From: Solirubrobacterales bacterium
GTDB lineage: Bacteria > Actinomycetota > Thermoleophilia > Solirubrobacterales > 70-9
Assembly: GCA_030835185.1 (NCBI GenBank)
Contig: JAUQWL010000155.1
Coordinates: 1 to 29,888 of the forward strand
DNA length: 29,888 nt
Direction of reading: 5' to 3'
Positions 20,078 through 27,863 of this stretch are shown here, in pieces (position 1 is the first letter of the stretch; each line of letters opens with the position of its first letter). A program made the position numbers and the translations under genes. Under the pieces are notes generated by a model. That model had not been told where the DNA came from. It made no database searches and worked only from the letters and a program-made list of their open reading frames with translations.

Positions 20078-21514
20078 ATGAACGAACAGCAAGAATCCCA
20101 AGACACGGTCGCTGCGGCCGACGAATCCGAAAAAGCTCCGCGCCGGCTGACCCGCTCGCGCGACGACCGCTACATCGGCGGCGTCGCCGCAGGACTCGCC
20201 AGATACTTCAACATCGACCCCACCCTGGTGCGGGTGGCCTTCGCAGTCAGCCTCGCGATCGGCGGAGCCGGCGTACTCGCCTATCTCGTCCTGCTGGCGC
20301 TGGTGCCGCTCGAAGGAGACCCCGATGAGCCGGCCCCCCCGGTAACCGGCGGCAGACGAACGCTGGCGATCGGCGCAACGGTACTGGTCGGCATCCTGCT
20401 CGTAGTCGCCAGCGTGACCGGCAGTTCGGGATCCAGCTGGCTCTTCGGTTTCGGGCCCGGCGTGCTCTTCGGCATCCTGCTCTGGATCGCTGTGGCGGCC
20501 GGCTTGATCTGGGCTCTCGGCAAGGCCGGGATCCCCAAGACCCCGAGCGGTGAAATCGGCGAACCAGCCGCGGCCGCGGCTCCGGTCGGCTTTGCCCCGG
20601 CACCGAGTCAGACGGCCTCATCTGAAGCTCCGACCGCGGTGCAGTCGACGACCGGGGTGCAGCCCACGAACGAGATGCAGCAGACGGCCGGGGTGCCCCC
20701 GCCGCCGAAAGACGGCTCCGGCGCACCGTCGACTTTCGGCCGGATCATGACCTGGCTGGCGATCGCATTCACCGGGGCCGTGCTGCTTTCGATCCTGGCG
20801 CTGATTTCATTCGGCGTGACCGCATTGTTCGGGGCGATCCCGGCCGCGGTCGCCGTCGTCGGATGTGGGATCGGCGTGGTCACACTGGCCCTCTCCGACC
20901 GACCGCAGTTCGCCCTGTGGGCGACCGCCGCGGCGATCGCGATCGCGATCCCGATGGCGGTCGTCTCGATCGCCTCGCTCGAGGTCGAAGGTGACTGGGG
21001 CGAGATCAACGAGAGTCCGACGAGCGCCTTCGAGATTCCGGCCGACGGATACAAGATGGCCGGCGGCGCCCTCAAGGTCGACCTCAGGGACTTCCCCTTC
21101 CGCAAGGGCAGGACGGTCGAGATGACTACTGACAGCGGCTTCGGGGCGACCAGCGTGATCGTGCCCGACGATGTCTGTGTGGTCGGTGACATCGAAGGCA
21201 AGATCGGCTACATCGACATGCGCGGCTCCGAGTCCTCGGGGATCGATCCGCGGCGGAGCCTGCCGCTTCCGGGAGCAGATGTGCCGGTACTCAGGCTGGC
21301 TTCGGAGTTCCGACTCGGCTACTTCGGCGTATTCGACGATTCCGGCTGGCGCGGAACGGGCCAGGACTGGCCGGACGACCTCGAGAACCCGAACCGCCCG
21401 GATGCGGTGGACCGGGCAACCTCAGCCTGCACAGGTCGTGAAGGATCCGGCCGAAACGGTGGCACGGGTGGCTCCACAAGAGCCCAGATCGAAGGTGGCC
21501 CCGCCAAAGGATGA
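20078..21514 (+). CDS. PspC-domain membrane protein with LiaF-like C-terminal domain
   Basis: 478 residues. A PspC domain (about 22-82) contains DDRYIGGVAAGLARYF and the first membrane helix. Two further hydrophobic segments occupy about 95-147. A Pro/Ala/Thr-rich linker follows (160-218), then a cluster of helices (223-300). The extracytoplasmic region (about 325-420) carries the repeating beta pattern ALKVDLRDF and GATSVIVPDDVCVVG seen in LiaF/toastrack-type domains. In LiaFSR systems the LiaF partner restrains the kinase until cell-envelope damage, so a sensing or inhibitory role is likely here by analogy. The ATG at 20078 has no clear ribosome binding site. Its stop overlaps the kinase start (ATGA). 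Confidence 0.85.
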   Translation: MNEQQESQDTVAAADESEKAPRRLTRSRDDRYIGGVAAGLARYFNIDPTLVRVAFAVSLAIGGAGVLAYLVLLALVPLEGDPDEPAPPVTGGRRTLAIGATVLVGILLVVASVTGSSGSSWLFGFGPGVLFGILLWIAVAAGLIWALGKAGIPKTPSGEIGEPAAAAAPVGFAPAPSQTASSEAPTAVQSTTGVQPTNEMQQTAGVPPPPKDGSGAPSTFGRIMTWLAIAFTGAVLLSILALISFGVTALFGAIPAAVAVVGCGIGVVTLALSDRPQFALWATAAAIAIAIPMAVVSIASLEVEGDWGEINESPTSAFEIPADGYKMAGGALKVDLRDFPFRKGRTVEMTTDSGFGATSVIVPDDVCVVGDIEGKIGYIDMRGSESSGIDPRRSLPLPGADVPVLRLASEFRLGYFGVFDDSGWRGTGQDWPDDLENPNRPDAVDRATSACTGREGSGRNGGTGGSTRAQIEGGPAKG

Positions 21515-22695
21515 ACCCGGAACCCCGCAGACTCCGGCGGGAGCCGGACGGGGCGCTGATCGCCGGGGTCTGCTCCGGCCTCGGCCGGTACCTCGACATC
21601 GACCGCGATCTGATCAGGATCGCGGTCGTTGTCCTGACCCTGCTCACCAGCGGTCTGGCCGCCCTCGCCTACGGCTTCGCCTGGATCGTCATGCCGGTCA
21701 GCGAATCCCCTCCGGCGCAGGTAGAAGAAATGCGGCCGGCGAAGCGGCGGGACTCCTGGGCGGTCGGTGTCGGCGCCGGGCTCGTCGCCCTCGGCCTGCT
21801 GTTCATCCTGCGGGAGGCCGGGGTGTGGTGGAGCGACGCTCTTGTCTGGCCTCTGGTGATCGCCGCCGCCGGAGCGGCTCTGCTGTGGCGGCAGTTCACC
21901 GGTTCGTGGAAGCCCGGCCGCACCGGCCGGCGCAACCCCGCCGCATACCGGATCGGTTTCGGGGTGGCCCTCGTACTTGGTGCGGCGTTGCTCTTCCTCT
22001 ACATAAACGGGGCCCTGAACGCGGGCGGCGACGCCGCGCTGGCCGCGGTCACGGTGATCGTCGTGGCAACGTTGGTACTTGCACCGCTCTGGCTGCGCCT
22101 GGGCCGGCGACTCGCCGATGAACGGGCCGAGCGCATCCGCTCGGAAGAGCGGGCCGATGTGGCCGCCCACCTCCATGACTCGGTCCTCCAGACACTGGCG
22201 ATGATGCAGAAGCGGTCCGACAATCCGCGCGAAGTCTCTACCCTCGCCCGCCTTCAGGAGCGAGAACTGCGGGAATGGCTCTCGGGGAAGACCGGGGCCG
22301 AGCGGCAGGCATCGCTGGGTGCGACACTCGAGACGGTCGCCGCTGAGGTGGAGGAGTACCACGGTGTGCCGGTAGAAGCGGTGACGGTCGGAGACCGCCC
22401 GCTGGACGAGCGTGGCCTGGCGATGGCCGGCGCCACCCGGGAGGCGCTCGTCAACGCGGTGCGCTACGCCGGCGAAGACGGGCCGATCCGGATGTTCGCC
22501 GAGATCACGCCGAAGTCGGCCCAGGTGTTCGTGCGCGACCGGGGTCCGGGATTCGACCTGGAGGGTGTCCCCGACGACCGGCGCGGGGTGAGAGACTCGA
22601 TCATCGGCCGGATGGAGCGAAACGGCGGCCGGGCCGAAGTCCGGTCCGAGGCAGGTGAAGGCACCGAAGTCGAGTTGACGATGGAGATGAAATGA
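21511..22695 (+). CDS. PspC-domain sensor histidine kinase
   Basis: 394 residues. The N-terminus is itself a PspC domain (about 5-62, DGALIAGVCSGLGRYLDI). It is followed by about four membrane helices (85-101, 108-127, 148-165, 177-197). The kinase core is of the HisKA_3/NarX-LiaS type. The phosphoacceptor is H222 in HLHDSVLQTL. The ATPase domain has an N box with E311 and N315 (REALVNAVRYAG) and the DRGPGFD motif at 343-349. It should phosphorylate the response regulator encoded next. Both junctions are ATGA overlaps, so all three proteins are translationally coupled. PspC-kinases of this build (MacS of Streptomyces is an example) are known in actinobacteria; the signal is unknown. Confidence 0.93.
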   Translation: MNPEPRRLRREPDGALIAGVCSGLGRYLDIDRDLIRIAVVVLTLLTSGLAALAYGFAWIVMPVSESPPAQVEEMRPAKRRDSWAVGVGAGLVALGLLFILREAGVWWSDALVWPLVIAAAGAALLWRQFTGSWKPGRTGRRNPAAYRIGFGVALVLGAALLFLYINGALNAGGDAALAAVTVIVVATLVLAPLWLRLGRRLADERAERIRSEERADVAAHLHDSVLQTLAMMQKRSDNPREVSTLARLQERELREWLSGKTGAERQASLGATLETVAAEVEEYHGVPVEAVTVGDRPLDERGLAMAGATREALVNAVRYAGEDGPIRMFAEITPKSAQVFVRDRGPGFDLEGVPDDRRGVRDSIIGRMERNGGRAEVRSEAGEGTEVELTMEMK

Positions 22696-23369
22696 GCGAT
22701 ACCGCACACAACCCGACGAGGGTCCTGATCGTCGACGATCACGCGATCTTCCGCGCCGGACTGAAGGCGGAACTGGAAAAGGGCGTCGAGGTGGTCGGCG
22801 AGGCGGCCGGCGTCACGGAGGCCGTGCTGCTGATCGGCAAACTGAAGCCCGACGTGATCCTGCTCGACGTCCACATGCCCGACGGTGGCGGCGTCGGGGT
22901 GATCCGCAGAACCACCGAACTCGAGACCGTCGACGGCTACTCGCCCTGCTTCCTCGCTCTCTCGGTCAGCGATGCCCCCGAGGACGTGGTTCAGGTGGTC
23001 CGGGCCGGGGCCCGCGGCTACGTGACCAAGACGATCTCCGGCCCGGATCTGATCGAAGCGATCGAGCGGGTCAGGCAGGGCGACGCTGTCTTCTCCCCCA
23101 AGCTGGCCGGCTTCGTGCTCGACGCCTTCGCCAAAGGTCCGGGATCAGGTCCGGTCGATCCGGAGCTTGACCTGCTGACCCCCCGCGAGCAGGAAGTCCT
23201 CAGACTGATCGCCCGGGGCTACCTCTACAAGGAGATCGCCCTGAGGCTCAAGATCTCGGTCAAGACGGTCGAGAGTCACGTGAGCGCCGTGCTGAGGAAA
23301 CTGCAGCTCTCAACCCGTCACGAGCTGAGCCGCTGGGCGGCCGAACGCAACCTGGTCGACTACGACTGA
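22692..23369 (+). CDS. NarL/LuxR-family response regulator
   Basis: 225 residues. The receiver domain (about 10-125) has the acidic pair D15/D16, the phosphoacceptor D59 in LLDVHMPDGGG, S91 and K113. The C-terminal LuxR helix-turn-helix (about 157-222) contains LTPREQEVLRLIARGY, KEIALRLKISVKTVESHV and an RKL end. It is the DNA-binding output of the PspC kinase; its ATG overlaps the kinase stop (ATGA). Its targets are not evident; the operon's own upstream dyads are candidates. The last ten bases overlap a convergent small ORF. Confidence 0.95.
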   Translation: MSDTAHNPTRVLIVDDHAIFRAGLKAELEKGVEVVGEAAGVTEAVLLIGKLKPDVILLDVHMPDGGGVGVIRRTTELETVDGYSPCFLALSVSDAPEDVVQVVRAGARGYVTKTISGPDLIEAIERVRQGDAVFSPKLAGFVLDAFAKGPGSGPVDPELDLLTPREQEVLRLIARGYLYKEIALRLKISVKTVESHVSAVLRKLQLSTRHELSRWAAERNLVDYD

Positions 23370-23479
23370 ACCACCGGTCGGCCCTCGACCCGGAAACCGG
23401 CGGCGATTTCCGCCCCCGGGGGCAGGCGCAGGCAGAAGACGTACGTGCTGCGGAGCTTCTGTCCGTGCTTGTCGCTCAG
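23360..23479 (-). CDS. Possible 39-residue protein starting at CTG inside the ltaE stop
   Basis: Directly after ltaE the minus strand reads LSDKHGQKLRSTYV and onward for 39 codons to a TAG at 23360. Its first codon, CTG, overlaps the ltaE stop as CTGA. By my count 34 of 39 third positions are G or C against about half of second positions, which is the bias of real coding frames here. The peptide contains one Cys and is basic at its start; I do not recognise it. There is no ATG, GTG or TTG start in this frame nearby. It could be a coupled small protein or a decayed C-terminal remnant. Confidence 0.4.
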   Translation of the reverse strand: MSDKHGQKLRSTYVFCLRLPPGAEIAAGFRVEGRPVVQS

Positions 23480-24573
23480 CCTGATGATGCCGTGCCTCGG
23501 CCCTGGGGCAGTACCGACAGCAGGTCTGCGACCACCCGGTCGACGTCCTCCACCTGGGAATCCCAGGAGCCGACCAGCCGGACCAGTCCGACATCGCCGA
23601 GGGGAAAGATCAGCGGTCGGTGCGGAGCGCAGAGATCACTGAACGCACGCGCCTTCTCCAGTCCGAGTGCGATGAAGACGATGTTGGCCTCGACCGGCTG
23701 GGCCAGCTCGACGCCGTCGATCCAGGCGACGGCCTCACCGATGGCTGCGGCCGCCCGGTTGGCCTTCAGGGCCAGTTCGCGCCAGAGACCACCCTCGAGG
23801 ATGGCGACGAGCTGGGCCGAGATGAAGCGCATCTTCGAGCTCAGCTGGAGCGAACCCTTGCGCAGGACTTCGAAATCGTCGGCCAGGCCCCTGGCGAAGT
23901 CGGGAGCGCCGGGAGCGTCGATGAAGACGACCGCTTCGCCAAAGACCGTGCCGTTCTTGTTGGCACCCAGGCTGAGCACGTCAACCCCGTGGGCCGCGCC
24001 GGCCTCAGCCAGACCGACGTCCAGCGCAGCGGCGGCGTTGGCCAGGCGGGCGCCATCCATATGAAGCAGCATTCCGTGGCTGTGGGCGAAATCCGCCAGA
24101 GCGCGGACCTGCTGCGGTGTATATACGGTGCCGAGTTCGCTGGCCTGGGCGATCGAGACGACTTTCGGCCAGGCGACGTGCGGAATGTCGTCCGGATCGG
24201 CAAGCCTCGTGTGGGCGATCTCGGGAGTGAGCTTTCCGTCCGGGGTCGGCACCGTGAGCAACTTCAGTCCGGCGATGGCCTCGGGTGCGGCGGTTTCGTC
24301 GATCGCCAGGTGGGCGGTTTCCGGACAGATCACAGCCTGATGGGGCCGGGCCATCGCTCGTAACGCAGCGATGTTCGTACCTGTGCCGTTCAGCATCGGG
24401 AAGATCCGGGCGTCCGGCCCGAACTCGGCCCGGACCAGATCATCCAGCCGGTCCGTCTCCGGGTCCGCACCGTACGAGCCCACGTGACCGTGGTTGACCG
24501 AGGTGATCGCCTCGACGACGCGCGGATGTGCGCCCGAGCAGTTATCTGAAGCGAATCCCCGTGCTGCAGTCAT
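23476..24573 (-). CDS. ltaE: Low-specificity L-threonine aldolase
   Basis: A 365-residue PLP enzyme of fold type I that splits threonine or allo-threonine into glycine and acetaldehyde. It has the SDN-like start (D10, N11), ETAHL with H88 that stacks on the cofactor, HMDGAR with D173 and R176, and the Schiff-base lysine K206 in SLGANKNG. The KNG form around the lysine is that of the Pseudomonas-like branch. A TTG start at 24630 is possible, but the ATG at 24573 fits the family N-terminus and lies seven bases after a TACAGT box. No ribosome binding site is present, so translation is probably leaderless. It is convergent with the PspC operon and divergent from tRNA-Tyr. Confidence 0.9.
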   Translation of the reverse strand: MTAARGFASDNCSGAHPRVVEAITSVNHGHVGSYGADPETDRLDDLVRAEFGPDARIFPMLNGTGTNIAALRAMARPHQAVICPETAHLAIDETAAPEAIAGLKLLTVPTPDGKLTPEIAHTRLADPDDIPHVAWPKVVSIAQASELGTVYTPQQVRALADFAHSHGMLLHMDGARLANAAAALDVGLAEAGAAHGVDVLSLGANKNGTVFGEAVVFIDAPGAPDFARGLADDFEVLRKGSLQLSSKMRFISAQLVAILEGGLWRELALKANRAAAAIGEAVAWIDGVELAQPVEANIVFIALGLEKARAFSDLCAPHRPLIFPLGDVGLVRLVGSWDSQVEDVDRVVADLLSVLPQGRGTASSG

Positions 24574-24580
24574 GCTGGCA

Positions 24581-24586
24581 ACTGTA
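24581..24586 (-). promoter_or_regulatory. Candidate -10 box, leaderless start of ltaE
   Basis: TACAGT on the minus strand, seven bases before ATG 24573, with no Shine-Dalgarno sequence between. No -35 element is recognisable. Confidence 0.45.
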
Positions 24587-24652
24587 TTCGCGGAGCCGAA
24601 CGGGTGGGCGGAACCGTCCCCGGTCGCCAATCAATAAACTGCAGCGTCAGCC

Positions 24653-24734
24653 GGGGGAGTGCCCGAGTGGTTAAAGGGGACCGGCTGTAAACCGGTTGGC
24701 TCCGCCTACGTAGGTTCGAATCCTACCTCCCCCA
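24653..24734 (+). tRNA. tRNA-Tyr (anticodon GTA)
   Basis: 82 bases with a long variable arm (class II). The acceptor GGGGGAG pairs with CTCCCCC. The anticodon stem ACCGG/CCGGT encloses CTGTAAA with GTA at 34-36. The T arm has GGTTCGAATCC and the discriminator is A. CCA is not encoded. Confidence 0.96.
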
Positions 24735-24744
24735 TTGCGCCCGT

Positions 24745-24794
24745 CTCCGGATCGATCCGCTCCTGCGAAAGCCGACGCGGACCCGGATCCGGAG
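24745..24794. terminator. Long hairpin between tRNA-Tyr and the sigma factor gene
   Basis: CTCCGGATC (24745-24753) and GATCCGGAG (24786-24794) form a perfect nine-base stem. Inside it TCCGC/GCGGA adds five more pairs. It lies between the ends of the convergent tRNA-Tyr and sigma factor genes, so it may terminate both. There is no T run on either strand, as is common for actinobacterial hairpin terminators. Confidence 0.5.
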
Positions 24795-24803
24795 GCCGCC
24801 GGC

Positions 24804-25976
24804 TCAGCCCGGGCTCGCCTCGCGCAGACCCTGGGCCTCGGGCAGATTCTTGATCTTGCGCAGGGTCGAGGTCTCGATCTGGCGGACTCTCTCGCGAGTC
24901 ACCCCGAAGGCGTCGCCGCACTCCTCGAGGGTGCGCGGGCTCATGCCTCCGAGGCCGTACCTCATGACCAGGACCTCGCGCTCCCGTTGGGGCAGGCTGT
25001 TCAGCACCTTCTGGACGCTCTCGCGACGGATGTGGAGCGAAGCCTCGTCGAACGGTTCCATCGCGTTGACGTCACGGACCAGATCGACCAGCTCGGTCTC
25101 GTCGCCTTCGCCGACCGGCTTCTCGAGGGAGACCGGCACCTGGGAGATCCGCCAGACGTCACGAACGTCCTGGACAGTCCAGCCGAGTTCCTCCGCAATC
25201 TCGAAGGACTCGGGCTCGCGCCCGAGATCCTGTACCAGCTGGCGCTCGACGAAATGGACCCGGTTGAGCTTCTCGACCATGTGGACGGGGATACGGATCG
25301 AGCGCGACTTGTCGGCGACCGCCCTGGTCACCGCCTGGCGGATCCACCAGGTCGCGTAGGTAGAGAACTTGTAGCCGCGGCGATAATCGAACTTCTCGAC
25401 CGCCCGGATCAGCCCGAGCGAGCCCTCCTGGATCAGGTCGAGAAAGCTGAGGCCCCGACCGAGGTAGCCCTTGGCGATCGAGACGACCAGTCGCAGGTTT
25501 GCCTCGACCATCTGGCGCTTTGCCTCCATGTCGCCGCGTTCGATCCGCCTGGCCAGTTCGACCTCCTCGGTCGCGGTAAGCAGTTCGACCTGGCCGATCG
25601 AGCGCAGGTAGAGCCGGAGGGAGTCGAGGTTGCCGTCGGTGCTGACGCTCTCGACCAAAGGCTCGACAGGCTGAAGCGGGACCGCGGGATCAACCGCGAC
25701 CGGATCGACCGCGTCGACCGGATCGACCGCGTCGACCGGGTCCACGGCGTCGGGCTCATCCACGGCGTCCGGGGACGGTGGCTCGGGCTTCACCGAGGCG
25801 TCTTCGTGAGCGATCACTTCGATTCCCTGCTCGCCCAGGTGGGTATGAAGCTCTTCGATCTGATCCCGGCTGACGTCGATTTCGGCCAGCGCGTCGGCAA
25901 CCGCGTCGAAAGTCAGGAAACCCTGCTCCCGCCCGGTCGACACCAGCGTCCTCACTTCTTCAGATTCCAACCTCAT
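24804..25976 (-). CDS. rpoD: Primary RNA polymerase sigma factor (sigma-70, RpoD/SigA type)
   Basis: 390 residues that direct RNA polymerase to housekeeping promoters. A region 1.1-like domain (1-60) is followed by an acidic linker (61-112) and region 1.2 (LRLYLRSIGQVELLT). Region 2 (about 155-225) contains NLRLVVSIAK, GLSFLDLIQEGSLGLIRAVEKFD and TYATWWIRQA; region 3 runs to about 305. Region 4 has LPQREREVLVMRYGL and the helix-turn-helix GVTRERVRQIE. The linker contains DPVDAV hexapeptides encoded by an 18-base tandem repeat. The ATG at 25976 follows a G-rich stretch. A consensus TATAAT box lies about 60 bases upstream. All main regions are intact, which supports a primary rather than an alternative sigma. 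Confidence 0.95.
   Translation of the reverse strand: MRLESEEVRTLVSTGREQGFLTFDAVADALAEIDVSRDQIEELHTHLGEQGIEVIAHEDASVKPEPPSPDAVDEPDAVDPVDAVDPVDAVDPVAVDPAVPLQPVEPLVESVSTDGNLDSLRLYLRSIGQVELLTATEEVELARRIERGDMEAKRQMVEANLRLVVSIAKGYLGRGLSFLDLIQEGSLGLIRAVEKFDYRRGYKFSTYATWWIRQAVTRAVADKSRSIRIPVHMVEKLNRVHFVERQLVQDLGREPESFEIAEELGWTVQDVRDVWRISQVPVSLEKPVGEGDETELVDLVRDVNAMEPFDEASLHIRRESVQKVLNSLPQREREVLVMRYGLGGMSPRTLEECGDAFGVTRERVRQIETSTLRKIKNLPEAQGLREASPG
25701..25754 (-). repeat. 18-base tandem repeat in the sigma factor linker
   Basis: Two identical 18-base units (25701-25718, 25719-25736) and a degenerate third (25737-25754) encode DPVDAV hexapeptides between regions 1.1 and 1.2. The unit is a multiple of three, so copy changes keep the frame. 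Confidence 0.85.
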
Positions 25977-26036
25977 TCAGACCCCCCGATCCGGTCGTCT
26001 CTCGGCCGGACTCTGTGCCTCTGATCACAAGCGCCG

Positions 26037-26042
26037 ATTATA
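26037..26042 (-). promoter_or_regulatory. TATAAT -10 box for the sigma factor gene
   Basis: A full-consensus TATAAT on the minus strand, about 60 bases before the ATG at 25976, predicts transcription from about 26030 and a leader of about 55 bases. The -35 region is poor. The rest of the intergenic space up to the cyclohydrolase gene shows only a TACTCT box on the plus strand, about 40 bases before its ATG. Confidence 0.55.
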
Positions 26043-26168
26043 GGCAGTTCGCGTCGCCGGGTTCTGCGGGTGGTGTCCCGACCCGTGGAACGCGCCGTCC
26101 TCAGCCGCCGAGTTGTCGCGGCGACTACTCTTGTGCGAACCTTCAACCACCATTCCCGAGAAGACCTG

Positions 26169-27161
26169 ATGAACCCAGAAATCGCCCTTTCGCCTGACGG
26201 AGTCGATGTGCAGGCATCCCGCCCGGCAACGCGCGCCAGTCTTTCGCGCGTCGGCGTCACCGGTGTCGAGAAGGTACTGAGCATCGGCGACGACGGTCAC
26301 TTTCACGCCGAGATGGAGTGCTTCGTCGACCTCGGCCCCGATCAGGCGGGGGTTCACATGTCCCGCTTCGAGGAAAACGTCGCGGAAGCCATCCAGGAAG
26401 TCACCGCCTCGAAGTCGATGCGGGCCGAAAGACTCGCCGCCCGGATCGCCCAACTGGTTCGCGAGAAGCAGCACGGGTTGAGGGCCGAAGTGTCGGTCAG
26501 GCTGCGCTACCCCGAGACGATGCCCGCGCCGGCTTCCGGCATCCCGACTCAGGAGATCTACACCCTGCTCGGCAGAGCGGTCGCGTCAGAGAGCGAGACC
26601 CGCACGGTCACCGGAGTCCAGGCTCAGGGAATGACAGCCTGCCCGTGCGCGCAGGAGATGGTCGCGGACGTCGCCCGCGGACGACTTCGTGAAAGTGGCT
26701 ACAGCGAGGATCAGGTCTCCGAGATCATCGATCTGGTCCCGATAGCCACCCACAACCAGCGGGGAATCGGCACCCTCTACATCGGCTGCGCCGAAGGTTC
26801 AGCCGCCGACATCGACGCCCGCCGGCTGCTCCGGCTTGTCGAAAGCTCGATGAGTTCAGAGATCTACGAGTTGATGAAGCGCCCGGACGAGCTTTCGGTG
26901 GTTGAGAAGGCCCACGCCCAGCCGCGCTTTGTAGAGGACTGCGTGCGCGAGATGCTGCGCCAGGTGGTCGAAACCTTCACCGACCTGGCCGACGATGCCT
27001 TCGTCATGGCAAAGCAGGAGAACCTTGAGACGATCCACCGTCACAACGTGGTCGCCGAGCGCTACGGCCGGCTGTCGGATCTCCGCGAGGAAATGGACAG
27101 CGACGGCCACTCGCAGCAGCACATCTCGATGCGGGAGTGGCTGAATGAGGTCACGAAGTAG
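26169..27161 (+). CDS. mptA: GTP cyclohydrolase, MptA/FolE2 family
   Basis: 330 residues of the COG1469 tunnel-fold family, which opens GTP to start pterin or folate synthesis with a metal other than the zinc of FolE. Visible signatures are GVHMSRFEEN (H63), PTQEIY (E129), GMTACPCAQEMV with C158 and C160, THNQRG with H195, SMSSEIYELMKRPDE and PRFVEDCVREML. The last three follow the archaeal MptA pattern more than bacterial FolE2. The product may therefore be dihydroneopterin 2',3'-cyclic phosphate rather than the triphosphate; this is inference. The ATG at 26169 (MNPEIALSPD) has a weak GAGAAG behind it. A longer GTG-started reading from 26070 is not family-like. It is divergent from the sigma factor gene. 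Confidence 0.85.
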   Translation: MNPEIALSPDGVDVQASRPATRASLSRVGVTGVEKVLSIGDDGHFHAEMECFVDLGPDQAGVHMSRFEENVAEAIQEVTASKSMRAERLAARIAQLVREKQHGLRAEVSVRLRYPETMPAPASGIPTQEIYTLLGRAVASESETRTVTGVQAQGMTACPCAQEMVADVARGRLRESGYSEDQVSEIIDLVPIATHNQRGIGTLYIGCAEGSAADIDARRLLRLVESSMSSEIYELMKRPDELSVVEKAHAQPRFVEDCVREMLRQVVETFTDLADDAFVMAKQENLETIHRHNVVAERYGRLSDLREEMDSDGHSQQHISMREWLNEVTK

Positions 27162-27268
27162 GCGGCAGCGGCCCCGACGCTTGGCTTGATGGATCTCCGT
27201 GAGCATCGTTTCGAGGTCGCGTCGAAGGGTCCTCGACCTGCCGGGGACGATGCGTCCGCCGCGGGCGG

Positions 27269-27829
27269 CTATTCCTTCGCCGGCTGCTCCCTGACCCGCT
27301 GCTGCTCAATCCGGCGGCGCAGGCCGAAGAAGTAGTCGAGGCCACTGACGACGGTGGCCAGGACGGCGGCGTAAACCAGCAGGTCGACTGCCAGCGGCGC
27401 CGGGTTGAAGGCGATCAGAGCGACGACCGCCCCGATCTGGAGAACGGTCTTGACTTTGCCCATCCAGCTTGCGGCAATCACCACGCCGCGTTCGGCGGCG
27501 ATCGACCGCAGGACGGTGACGGCCAGCTCGCGGGCGATGATCACCATCGCCACCCAGGCGGGCAACCGCCCGAGCGAGACCAGCGAGACGAGCGCGGCGG
27601 TGACCAGCAGCTTGTCGGCAAGCGGGTCCATCAGCTTGCCGAAGGTGGTGATCGAGTCGCGCGAGCGGGCGATGTAGCCGTCGAGGCCGTCGGTCAGCGC
27701 GGCCAGGGCGAAGACGATCGCCGCCAGGGTGTCACCGTGAGGCGTCCCGTCGAGCAGGGCGACGACCACGACCGGCACCGCGAGGATCCGCAGGAGGGTG
27801 AGGAAGTTGGGGAGATTCAGCGGTACCAA
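27269..27829 (-). CDS. pgsA: CDP-diacylglycerol--glycerol-3-phosphate 3-phosphatidyltransferase
   Basis: 186 residues of the CDP-alcohol phosphatidyltransferase family, which makes phosphatidylglycerophosphate at the membrane. The catalytic motif DG-x2-AR-x8-G-x3-D-x3-D is complete in DGLDGYIARSRDSITTFGKL followed by MDPLAD. NLPNFLTLLRI at the N-terminus and IIARELAVTVLR are typical. There are about five to six membrane helices. The start must lie after the tatA stop; the only usable codon is TTG 27829, in front of PLNLPNFLT. The in-frame extension further upstream overlaps tatA antisense of frame and is not real. It follows tatA by 34 bases on the same strand. Confidence 0.92.
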   Translation of the reverse strand: MVPLNLPNFLTLLRILAVPVVVVALLDGTPHGDTLAAIVFALAALTDGLDGYIARSRDSITTFGKLMDPLADKLLVTAALVSLVSLGRLPAWVAMVIIARELAVTVLRSIAAERGVVIAASWMGKVKTVLQIGAVVALIAFNPAPLAVDLLVYAAVLATVVSGLDYFFGLRRRIEQQRVREQPAKE

Positions 27830-27863
27830 GGCGGGAACCCCAAGAACTCGCCGGGGTCGCCGG

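Noticed and set aside
21319..22707. A 462-codon open frame antisense to the histidine kinase
   Set aside because: Shadow; the plus-strand kinase has complete catalytic motifs and ATGA junctions.
27162..27268. A terminator between the convergent mptA and pgsA genes
   Set aside because: Only a weak AGGTCG/CGACCT pairing with a 14-base loop and no T run; not strong enough to call.
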